Assembly (NCBI RefSeq): GCF_947179165.1
Contig: NC_077243.1
Coordinates: forward strand, 6,566,001-6,630,000
Direction: 5' to 3'
Origin: Solanum dulcamara
Taxonomy: Eukaryota > Streptophyta > Magnoliopsida > Solanales > Solanaceae
DNA length: 64,000 nt
The notes under the pieces are model-generated. The model saw only the letters and a program-made list of their open reading frames with translations. It did not search any database and was not told the DNA's origin. Positions 11,940-21,889 of the stretch are shown in pieces. Made by a program: the position numbers and the translations under genes. Positions within the stretch are counted from its first letter, which is position 1. Each line of letters opens with the position of its first letter.

Positions 11940-14140
11940 TGTCACGATCCGGATCCGGGTGTGATGGCACTCATCTCAATCCACCGAGACAAGTCATCCT
12001 AAAACTCAACGAAAAGTAAATGCGAAAGTAATTGAGATTAAAAAAAAAGTTTAACTTAGTCAAAAATAAATAAATAATCTCAAAAATCCCCCAAGACTGG
12101 TTGTCACGTATACAAGCCACTAATAAATTACCGAAGTACGAAAAAAAATACAGTCATAATGTCTTTGTCTTTAGAGTAGAACTAAAACATAATAAAAGAG
12201 TAAGAGGTGTCTGCTAGATAGATGTAACAGCTACCTCAACACTCGAAATGATAGCCTCGGATGTAATAGCAAAACAGTAGGAGATCAAGTAGGTCCGGGC
12301 TCACCACCTACACAAGTGTGGAAGCAAGGGGTGAGTACCAAACAACACGGTACTCAGCAAGTGGATAACTAAAACTAAGAAAAGCTCAATAAATATAAGT
12401 ACTCATATCCTCCCAATCGAACTTCCTTAACTACAATCAGCATAAAATCAGCTCAACTCTCCACTTGTACAATAATAACAGTAATACAGTCCACGAATAC
12501 TCATCAATAGTCTCATCAATGAATCATATCAAGTCAAGTTTAGCATATACCGAGCAATAAAGGGGTAAACACGACTTCACAAATATCAACAAAATGCGAT
12601 GTAATGCAATGAGATGATGCATGTCTATCCTATCGGTACACATCCGCTGAATCACAATTCGGAACCCATGGGGGACATTTCTGTCAATGTAACCTGTCAC
12701 GGAACGTGTGGCCCGTCCCCTCAACATATATGTCTTGCCACGGAGCGTGTGGCCCGACCCCTTTTATTTTATAATACTTGCCACAGAGCGTGTGGCCCGA
12801 CCCCTTTGTTTCATAATACCTGCCACTGAGCGTGTGGCCTGACCCCTTTGTTTCATATCATTTTCAGTCTCAACACAATATGTCAGAACCAATGCAATCA
12901 ATTCATGTTCATATAATTCACGATAATAACATGACAACAACAATAATTTTTTCTATCTCACATCAACATAGTCATTTCATATGTCCAAAATAAACCCATA
13001 ATCACAACATATCAATTCCACCAAAACATGTCATTAGATCACCATTGTATACCCATCATCTCCATTTTTAATGCCAATCATACAGTTAATAACCTAGTTC
13101 AATTCTCATCACTCCCATTACACATAACACGGAAAATTGAGGCTTAAAAAATTCACTTGCCTTAATTAATCAAGCAGTCACTCCAGGACTTAAGCCTTCC
13201 CTTTTCGTTGGGCCTCCAAATCAACGTAATCTAGTCAAATAAATAATCACAATAAGATTTTTAAAACTAACAACACCCTTATTACCATATGTCTAGCCTA
13301 GATCCAAAAACTCACACAAATCTATAATTACGTTCCTAATCTTGATGCTACTTAACATGTCAATTCCCATATTTTCTGAATTTCAAGCCTAGGGTTAGGT
13401 TTTAATTTGCCCAATATCATAAATTTAATGAAATTCATAAAATATAATATACCTAATATTTAATTATCTATCTCAATATATCAAAATTCGGGAACTAACT
13501 CATTCTATGTCATTGAAGTCAAATCTGAAATTTTCTTTCCGATTATGTTCACTCGTGATAAAATAAATTTACATGTCAAATTTCAGCTAAAACGGATCGT
13601 TATTCGATCCCCAAATCGAGATTTTATATGAAGAAACCTAGGGTCATATTTTCTTATTTCAACATTATTTCTCCACCAATATACCCTAAAAATATGTTCA
13701 TAATCACATGAAAATTTAATGGAAAGGATGAGAATAATTACCTTGACGCTTTGGAATGAAAATTCCTATTTTCTCTTCTCCTTTATTTTTTCTTTTCCCC
13801 TTTCTTTTCTTTCTTCCTCCGTATTTTTTTTCTTCCCATTTCTATTCCTCGTCTTCTCGTCACGTTACATATGATGGCATTAAGCCATCAGATTATGTAT
13901 CTATATATAATTATTTTTGTTTTTTTCTTTTATTATTTCTTTTCTTTTTTCAAATTGATTATGTATTAAAATTTACAAATTCTACTAACTTATTTTAATA
14001 AATATAAGAAAAATGGTATAGGGTATTAAATAAATTAACATTTTAGCCCATCAGTTAAATTAAATCTCTAAAATTATTTCTCAATTAATTAACCAAAGTT
14101 ATCGAATAGTCCAAATAACCCATTAAAATTTTACGGGAAG
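11940..14140. mobile_element. Probable solo LTR (TGTCACGA-type), 3' end truncated
   Basis: Opens TGTCACGATCCGGATCCGGG, the start of a common Solanaceae gypsy-type LTR class. It carries the characteristic GGGGTGAGTACC...GGTACTCAGCAAG block (about 12330-12360) and a tandem subrepeat array. No protein-coding domains are seen. The sequence becomes generic after ATTTTACGGG near 14135 without a clear ...ACA end or target duplication, so the right limit is approximate. Confidence 0.65.
12693..12861 (+). repeat. Four tandem copies of a 41-43-bp GC-rich unit
   Basis: Units start at about 12693, 12734, 12777 and 12819. Each contains a variant of TGCCACGGAGCGTGTGGCCC followed by GACCCCTTT and an AT-rich spacer. 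They stand out in GC content and probably belong to the LTR. Confidence 0.9.
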
Positions 14141-16338
14141 GATCTCATATGAAAGGAGGATGACTCATTCTCAAAATGACCTAATGGGTCATTAGAGATA
14201 AAGACGAAACAAGTTGAGAGGGAACCCGATGAGCAGTACTTTTGCCGTTTTCCGTCCTGCCCTGTCTACCTATATACTAACCTCCTCTTTAGGCAACGCA
14301 ACTTGTGAGAGGTGTTAACTTTCTTTTTTTTCTTTCAGTTAACAACTTCTAAAGTAGTACTTACTAGTGTGTGTATATATAATTAAAAAAATTAGTTTTT
14401 GACAGAAAATTTTCGACTTAGTTTGATACCAAAGGTTTTGTCCTTTAAAATAATGTCTAAACATAACTTATGGGTATTTTGGAAAAACTCTAAATATTAA
14501 TAATTAAACTCCTTTCCCTCTCTCTCGGTGTTCGATTTCATAAATAGACAAATCACCGCCCAAATGGCCACTGTTATGGTGACATTTTATGCATGCAACT
14601 CCATACTTCTAGAAGATATATTAAATTTTTTAGACCTTAAAATTAATACATTGTGGAACCACCTGAAATTGTTCAAGTTTACATTAATCTCTAATATATC
14701 ATTAACCAAGAATCAATTTGTCAAAGTATCATAAAAAATGTACTTCATATGATACTTAGACATAATGGGAGATTCTTTGATTAAAAAATAGATTACTATA
14801 CCTGCCTTTCGTAATACTTATATAAAATTCACTGACTTTTCTCAGTAAAAAAAAAAATTTAATGAATTTTATGCAATAAAACAAAAGTTGAGTAACAATT
14901 AGGAAGTTAATCATATCCCTAATTAGTAGGGTTATTGGAGCGAATTCCAAAAGAGTTCATTGGAGCTAACAGGGGTGGAACTAGGTAGGATCAGGGTTCA
15001 TTGAATCTCTTTCGATGAAAAATTATATTATTCATATATGATTACAATTATTTTTATTTTATTTTACTTTTTTGATGTCTTGCTTTTTCTTATTTTTGAA
15101 CCATTTAATTAAAAAAAATTTGATTTCACCACACAGCCTAGCTCTCATCTAATTTATTTTGTTCATTTTATAATTCTAGATAATTTCTTTTGTTGTGGAT
15201 CTATTGCGATTTTGGAATAGGTTGTGATATGGTGGTGCATATATTATGAGATATATATAGTTTGAATATCAAATCTGAGAAAGAGGCTGCAGAAATATAA
15301 GAAAAATTGCAAAATCGCCGCCCTTTCAAACATCACACCCTTGAGCATTTTACTTTATAAAAATAAAATATTAGAGTAAAGATTTGCATAAATCCTATTT
15401 TTCTAGACCAATTCATGGGATTATGTGTTCTCTCTCATTCATAATTGGCACTTCTTCTTGCTTAAGTGTATAGTATTTTGTTTTATAATAATGATGCCAA
15501 TTCTCTGTCTATGCCTTTACAAACGTCCGCAGAATTATAATTTGAAGTTTACAAATTCTAACAATACATTAGCTTATTTTAGGTATTATTGAGTTTTATA
15601 ACTAAATATCCAATAAATTTTCTAATACAATATATCACAGCTGCACAGAGATAAAATTTAAACTTTTTTAAGAAGTCATATAAATAAAGAGCATACAAGC
15701 AGAGTGAAAAGTCATTTAAAGTTCCCTCCTCATAGTCATATATAGGGTGTATCATGCCTATTAGAGGCATCGATATATATATGCAGAGATAACGTTTTCT
15801 TTTGGTAAAAAGTAGTGAGCTTTAGCCTTTAAGGACAACTAACAAACCTTCAACAATAGCTTAATCTTTTTTTACCAAGTGGTTGACGGTTTCATGTATA
15901 CTTTACACCTATTTGATTATTCCGTGGGCGCTTCTCTACTTTAATTTGGACGGCCATGTTGTGTTCCTTTTCTTTTACTTTAATTTAAACCAGTATTGAA
16001 AAAGGTGCAAAGTAATATTAACCGAAATAAATAGGGAAGCAAAATGCATGGAAGCAAGGAAAAAAAAATAGAAAAAAGAGAAACAAGAGTAGATAATAAG
16101 AGAGGTAAAAGGAAAATTAAATGGCAGAAACTTGTTTTATACTTGAGCTAAAGAGATTATTTAATGGTGAAAGTAGGAGTTTATTTTCTGCTCACATTAT
16201 TTATTATGTGTATTACTTTCTTTAATGTCCCAATTTATGTGTTTAAACTTTTTAAGTTCTGACCATGTTTTTGAACATAATATTTTTAAGCTTGTCAAAA
16301 TAAAATTTAAATATGTAAAAATTACTTCTAAAAAATAG
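14141..16338. other. Intergenic DNA with hAT-MITE remnant
   Basis: Non-coding as far as can be seen. About 14969-15137 begins CAGGGGTGGAACT and ends TTTCACCACA, resembling the CAGGGGCGGA-type hAT MITEs elsewhere in the window. About 16208-16330 resembles a truncated Stowaway-like element (TCCCAATTTATGTGTTT...). Confidence 0.45.
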
Positions 16339-16934
16339 TTGAAAACTACATTATTCACAGAAATTAAAACTACATTATTGCGAAGGAATTTGGTTATTAT
16401 GAAATCGCCAATGTATTACTCAATTTCTACTCTTGTATTAGGTTCTCCCGGGTCAATTTTATTATTTTTTATTTTTCATTCGATGTTCGATGTCCACATT
16501 AAAACTCTTTTTAAATTTGAATCGCGCGGTAAATACATAGAAAGAGGACCCCAGCAAAAAGAGCAGGAAAATAATACTGTCTCACTAGTCGACAACATAA
16601 CATACTCATGCAGTGACAAATCTCAAATTATCTCTTGTTCGAATTTCCATTTTGGGTCAGCACCCGTTTCCATGTACAACCCCAAGGATGGAACGCCTGC
16701 ACTTCACAGCAAACAAATATTGAAAAATTGGCTAAGAAACGGGACTTAACCCAATCAACTTGTCCTACAACAACCATTTTGTCAAAAAAGGATGGAGCAA
16801 GAACACCGACTACTCTATTCAGCGTTTCACTGAACACTAGATCAATGAAAAGTCCATACAAAATTTGCTCGATCAATTTTTATCGAGTTTTAATTTGTTT
16901 ATTTGATATTTTATCATTTTCTGTAAGTACTTGA
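16339..16934. other. Unrecognised region with overlapping short open frames
   Basis: Less AT-rich than its surroundings. Open frames of 136 aa (+, 16339-16749), 99 aa (+, 16635-16934) and 82 aa (-, 16628-16876) overlap one another. None resembles a family I know, and their coexistence on both strands argues for low stop density in a decayed repeat or gene fragment. No function assigned. Confidence 0.25.
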
Positions 16935-17486
16935 TGAAAACTTTTTTCACTTTATTATTATTATTATTATATAACATATTATGTGAAAAAAATATTTTTT
17001 AAATAAATATTTTTAAAAAGTTTCTCATGAGGTTATTTGAACTAAATACTAGCCCAATTTTAATATGAGTTGAATTGAGCACATCAAAATACACGAATTA
17101 AAAGGGATCAATACCTATATACCGGTTAGGCGGATCATGTTTAAATGGGCTGATTTTATTGCCCCTACCCACGAGTTTTTAAACTCTATCATAAATCTAA
17201 CATCTCGATCTTTGGTCCATCATTATAATAATTTTAAGTTAATATTATACAATAATAATTAACTTCAAAATCAAATATTTACGTAATTAATTTCATCTTG
17301 AATTAGTAAATGATCAAGTAATATAAATAAATTTTTTTAGTAATATGTCCATTCAATATAGAACGAAGGTAGTAAGAAACTTAGGTGAACTCATAACCAA
17401 CAATATGAATCTTCACCCAAATAGATTACTTTAGAAGAGTGGAAACAATATCCAAGGCACAAAACACTTGGGCTCATGGGTTTTGT
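16935..17486. other. Intergenic DNA
   Basis: AT-rich, with nothing recognised. Confidence 0.35.
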
Positions 17487-17905
17487 AAGGGTAATTTTCG
17501 CATATAGCCACTCAAAAATATCTTAATTATGTTTCATAGTTATAGTTTGCTAATTACAATTCGTACCTATAGTTATAGCAACGTTTGTATAATTCGCGCA
17601 ACTTTTGTATATATTTGTATAATTCGCTATACAATTCGCAGTTTTTTTTATAACATTTGTATATTTCGCTATACAATTCAATTCGCGTACAACGTTTGTA
17701 TAAATCACGCGAATTATACAAAACTCAAAATATATTCCCGCACAACGTTTGTATAATCGCATACAACATTTGTATAATCGCGCGACTTATACAAAATTCA
17801 AACTGTGATTATAGCTACATGTTTGCCGCGAGCTGTAATTAATTCAAATTATAGCTATGTTAGCTAATTAACTAATAGATTTGTTTATCCGCGCAATTTT
17901 CCCTT
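17487..17905. mobile_element. MITE with TTTGTATAATTCGC subrepeats
   Basis: The ends are inverted: AAGGGTAATTTTCGCATATA at left and ATCCGCGCAATTTTCCCTT at right. The interior repeats variants of TTTGTATAATTCGC and TATACAATTCGC many times, producing spurious open frames on both strands. The right terminus resembles that of the element at 25972-26634. No clear target duplication. Confidence 0.65.
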
Positions 17906-18805
17906 TTCTAAGCCCACTGACTGGTAGCCTGAACAATGAACGTCGTGGGCCTAACCAACAAAAACATGATCTGGCCCATTTATATGGGCCTTGAGTAGCG
18001 ATTTGGGTCAAAACTCTGAAGAGTTCTCCCACGTTATACTACATGAATTATATGGCACCACCATCCATTACCGTTGTTACTATCTGCTATTTCTTTTTGT
18101 GGATACAAGTAAATAAATAATTTTATATATTAATAAATTTTGATAAAGATAAACCATGAAATATTCAAATATTGAGAAAAAATAACAGTTACAATTATTT
18201 CATATTCAAATTTAAGCACAACAATTCATATGAGTTTTTAAATTCACACATTTTAATCTTTAAAACAAAAAACAATTGTCAAGTTTCTTATTCAATTTTT
18301 AAATATATAATACACACTCACATATTTTTCGAAGTTAATAAATTGAATGTAAAAATTATCTAATGTATTGCTAGTAGTAACGAACTTGATTATGTATCTA
18401 AAAAAGATTGGCAAGTCCTTTAACTTGACTGAGAAGAATTGAAGTCGTTTCTTTAATGCTCAAAGACCTCGAATTGAATTTTAAATGAATTAAGAAATCT
18501 GCTTACTAAAACAAATGTATAATTAGATAAAAATAAATTCATGTCTTTTAACATAGAGAAAACTTCACAAGGTTAGAGTAGATTCAAAATCCTTGATACA
18601 ATTTAAGTTTTATTTACTCTAATGAGATTATAAGATAATTACATTTAAGAAAAGCAAAATAACTTTACAAGAAAATAAAAAAGAAAGTAATGAGAAACAA
18701 ATAACAGACAGAAGAAGAAAAAGAATAAAGATGAGGAACTAAATAGAAAAGAAAACTAAACTTGTAGGGGTACCTGTGCAAATTCAAATGCATTCTTTCT
18801 CGCTT
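17906..18805. other. Upstream flank of the snoRNA cluster
   Basis: No coding region. The left part (17940-18000) carries GTGGGCC, TGGCCCA and ATGGGCC, site-II-like TGGGCC motifs common in promoters of translation-machinery genes, but about 800 bp from the putative start site. Confidence 0.35.
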
Positions 18806-18895
18806 AAACCCTAGTTTCGAGCCGTCTAGAGTATTTCATCCATGTATATATAAACACACTACATATCTTTCTTCCTCACACAGCTTAAACCCTAG
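18806..18895 (+). promoter_or_regulatory. Telo-box/TATA promoter of the snoRNA cluster
   Basis: Two perfect AAACCCTAG telo-boxes (18806-18814 and 18887-18895) flank a TATATATAAA box (18845-18854). Telo-boxes mark promoters of plant ribosomal-protein and snoRNA genes. Pol II transcription is predicted to start near 18875-18885, with the first snoRNA about 180 bp further on. Motifs are seen; their function is inferred. Confidence 0.7.
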
Positions 18896-19063
18896 CAGTC
18901 ACACTTGTTCTTTACAGCTAGAAGATCTTAATTGATTAAGGCTTTTAGGTATTCTATATCCCCAGTGAAGTTCCCTTTGTTTGATTTTTTTATTTTTCTT
19001 GTTGTTGCTATTGAGATATTTTGTTTTTGGGTTATCAATTCATCCACTTGTTAGTAGAGTTAA

Positions 19064-19151
19064 GCGCAAGTGACGATCTTCAATTCACCATACTCCCTAG
19101 TGGAGGAAGATGAAATTTTGTTTACAATGGAAATCAGAATCTCTGATGCGT
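19064..19151 (+). ncRNA. Box C/D snoRNA (cluster member 1)
   Basis: C box GTGACGA (19070-19076, one departure from RTGATGA) and D box CTGA (19143-19146). The terminal stem is CGCA (19065-19068) with TGCG (19147-19150). An internal C'-like AAGATGAA follows ACCATACTCCCT, whose reverse complement contains GGGAGTATGGT, matching a conserved 18S rRNA stretch as I recall it. That would make 18S a target of the D' guide. The 3' end (AATCTCTGATGCG) resembles members 2 and 3, suggesting common descent. The weak C box lowers confidence. Confidence 0.65.
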
Positions 19152-19364
19152 TTTATTCTCTTTTCGTTTTGTTTATTCAGTTGATTTATATTTTTTTGAC
19201 CTCATACGTTAGATCTGGAGATTATCACTTCTTTGCCTCTGCCTATGATGGCGTTAAATATACTTTGATTATTTAGTGTGAAAAAAACTTAAAAGCTGAG
19301 GCTAGAGGTTTTATTCTTTTTTATTCCCTTCCCAAAATGGGGTAAATCTTGTATTATGTTGATT

Positions 19365-19450
19365 TGCAAGTGATGATAAAACAGACAGGGACATCAGAAC
19401 TTCATTATAGGGGAAAAGATGACTAGTCTAATGGGAATCTCTCTGATGCA
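19365..19450 (+). ncRNA. Box C/D snoRNA (cluster member 2), predicted 25S rRNA methylation guide
   Basis: C box GTGATGA (19370-19376), D' box CAGA (19395-19398), C'-like GATGACT and D box CTGA (19443-19446). TGCA at both ends can pair. Two guides are visible: CAGACAGGGACA before D' and GGGAATCTCT before D. Both are complementary to adjacent parts of the conserved 25S rRNA stretch GAGATTCCCACTGTCCCTGT (from memory). By the fifth-base rule the D' guide would direct methylation of a C in TGTCCCTGTC, consistent with the yeast snR76 site, though the assignment is uncertain. It is probably processed from a polycistronic precursor with its neighbours. Confidence 0.87.
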
Positions 19451-19629
19451 ATTCAATTAACATTAAATATCTTTCTTCATTGTTGGGAGGTAAATCTGGA
19501 GTGAAAACTCTTATAGTTTTATGCTTATGATTTTGTAATGAGGATTGAGCATTCTTCAAGTACAACCTTCCCATAAATTCCTTATTTTCCAACTTTTAAT
19601 TTATCAAGACTTTATTCACTATTGGTATG

Positions 19630-19710
19630 TGCAAGTGATGATAAAACAGACAGGGACATCAGAACTCAATAGGGTTATGATGATTTGTCGATGGGAATCT
19701 CTCTGATGCA
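19630..19710 (+). ncRNA. Box C/D snoRNA (cluster member 3), paralogue of member 2
   Basis: C box GTGATGA (19635-19641), D' CAGA inside GGGACATCAGAACT, and D box CTGA (19703-19706), with TGCA termini. Both guide segments (ACAGACAGGGACAT and GATGGGAATCTCT) match member 2, while the region between D' and C' has diverged. This pattern of conserved guides and boxes with free linkers supports a functional duplicate with the same 25S targets. Confidence 0.87.
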
Positions 19711-19813
19711 CCACTCCATTTTATTTTTACAAATCTATCTTTGCAGATATACTTTTTAGTTTAAGTAATATAAACTTGGAATTAATGTTTTTATAAGTCC
19801 AATTTGTATCATA

Positions 19814-19886
19814 TTTGCCAGTGATGTTACTAAAAGACTTGTGATTCTTCATGATCATGTCAACGAATCATCGCAGCTGAGGCCAA
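19814..19886 (+). ncRNA. Box C/D snoRNA candidate (cluster member 4)
   Basis: C box GTGATGT (19821-19827), D box CTGA (19877-19880), terminal stem TTGCC/GGCCAA and an internal ATGATCA that could be C'. The guide before D is GAATCATCGCAG. I cannot place its target from memory, so it may be an orphan. Size and spacing fit the cluster. Confidence 0.65.
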
Positions 19887-19980
19887 TATACATAGTTTTT
19901 TGGTTTCTTGTTGAGATTTATAATGTGCTCCTTTTTCTATGTTTCATTTTGAACTGCTGTTTTGATTTGCATTTGGATTG

Positions 19981-20062
19981 TTTGCCAATGATGTATTCAT
20001 ATTTGCACGTATTATCAGAAATAAGGATGATGATCTGCAATTGTCACTACCTCTGAGGCAAA
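19981..20062 (+). ncRNA. Box C/D snoRNA (cluster member 5), U16/snR87-like, 18S guide
   Basis: C box ATGATGT (19988-19994), D' box CAGA followed by C' GGATGATGA, and D box CTGA (20053-20056). A 6-bp terminal stem joins TTTGCC (19981-19986) to GGCAAA (20057-20062). The 13 bases before D (ATTGTCACTACCT) are perfectly complementary to AGGTAGTGACAAT, a conserved 18S rRNA sequence. The fifth base upstream of D pairs with the A of AGGTA, the site methylated under U16 in human and snR87 in yeast. The D' guide target is not identified. Confidence 0.88.
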
Positions 20063-20244
20063 CAATCAATCCCAACTTATTATTCTCTCTCAGAATTGCA
20101 ATTTTGGGTTCTGTGTTTCAAATTATATATACTACTCATTTTGGAAGACAACTCATTCCTACTCCTGCTTAATGAGTTCCATTTTATAAGTATTTTTTTT
20201 CATCTAAACATAATTAGTCCTAATATCAAAAGACACTCTAGTAT

Positions 20245-20891
20245 TATGCAAGTATTTGAAAAATGTAACGGTAGCGAACTTATTGTCATGATTCGCCAAT
20301 TGATTGAAAAGAGGAAGAATCTAAAATTCCAATTGATCGAAAAGAGGAAGAATCTAAAATTTTGGGGAGGTTAATAAAAATTTCTAGAATGTCCAAGTAT
20401 ATCAAGATACTTCTAGGACCCAAGGATTAGGAATTGCTGATGGACTGTTGAATCATTAAATTACTGTAATCAAAATTTAAGGCTGTACGAAATATAGTAG
20501 TACCAACTTTACTCTTTTAAAACCACAAATATAGTACAATCTATAATTTTTGTCATGTAGTATTGATTAAAATTAATATGGGATGGTTATGCAAGCAATT
20601 GAAAAATGTAACGGGAGCGAACTTATTGTCATAACCCGTCACTTAATCGAAAGTATCCAAAATTAGATCAATAGAATGTCTAAGTATATCAAGACACTTC
20701 TAGGACCTAAGGAGTAGGAATTTCTGATGGACTGTTCAATCATTAAATAGTTGTAATCAAAATTTAAGGCTATATGTAATAAAGTAGTACCGACGTTACT
20801 CCTACAAAACTACTAATATAGTACAATCTATATATTTTGTCATGTTGTATGACACATTTAGAAAATGTTGATCAAAATTAATATGGGATGG
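20245..20891. repeat. Tandem duplication of about 340 bp
   Basis: Copy 1 (about 20245-20586) and copy 2 (about 20587-20891) both start TTATGCAAG and end AATATGGGATGG. They share blocks such as GTAACGG(T/G)AGCGAACTTATT and CTGATGGACTGTT. Copy 1 has an extra internal tandem of about 32 bp (AAAAGAGGAAGAATCTAAAA twice, 20308-20366). No box C/D snoRNA is seen in it. Confidence 0.9.
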
Positions 20892-21889
20892 AGAAAATGT
20901 TTAATATTTGGGTAATATTAAAAAAATGTATATATCTTACTTTCTTTTTACTAAATAAAAAATATTTTCTTTACTAACTTTTATCATCTCAATATTTTCT
21001 AGAATGTAAAATCACCACAATATAAGTGAAGAATTTTTTCTTACAATGAATAGGAAGAATATGAGGAAGTAAATTGAGTAATTAAAAGAAAGAATTATTT
21101 TCTAGAGATCACAAAAGTTACAAAGCATGAAGAGGTAAAATAGTGAATGAAATAATGTGATAGATGTTAGAATGGTTTCGAGTAAAATAAAGGCAGAACA
21201 CATAGGCCATTTAATTTGGTTGAATTTTTCTCTCAGGCATCTTAACTATTCTTCTTAACTATTAAACCTCTGAACTATATATAATTTGTACATTTTAAAT
21301 ATTTATGACTGAAATGCCACAATTTTTTTTTCTAAATAACGTGTGTAATCCAGCTTTTCCACATGGAACTTGCAACTAATCAAAAAACACCTCCTTTACA
21401 CATCAACTTATTTTAGATAAAAATTCAAAATATATGTCATATTCATCAAACACACTTTTGGACTTGATTTAATTAGTGATAGTGTAAGGAGAAATCCTAA
21501 AAATGGATCCTATTTTCAGTGATTCTACTGATGTTTAAGCTCTTTAGAACTAAAATACTCAAAATTCAAAGTGATTTTGGATGTTTGTCGAACGTATCAC
21601 GAAGTTTGCATAAGATTTTAGAGTTCAATCACTATTTTAGAGTTTGATCTACTGAGGTAAGTTTATATCCTAAATTTCTATGTCATTTTTATTGTTTTAA
21701 CATGATATATAATGCATTTTAGTATTTTATTAATGTGATTGTATATTATTAAAATCTGGAAAAAAAATTAGAGTTTTTTTATTCATAAAGTAACTCTTGA
21801 TTGTCAGGAAATCTTATGGATTGCATTATTATAACTCGTTTTCATTACGGTGGTGATTTTAAACAAGTTTGTTGCTGAAAAGTTTAAGC

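Noticed and set aside
12614..12829. 71-aa frame with repeated CHGTCGP-like motif
   Set aside because: It is the translation of the 43-bp tandem array in the solo LTR, not a gene.
16700..16760. Resemblance of AAACGGGACTTAACCCAA to organelle 16S rRNA
   Set aside because: Only about 18 bases agree and the flanks do not continue as rRNA on either strand.
17529..17842. Three overlapping frames of 61-75 aa rich in Tyr/Cys/Ile
   Set aside because: Artefact of TTTGTATAATTCGC repeats inside a MITE.
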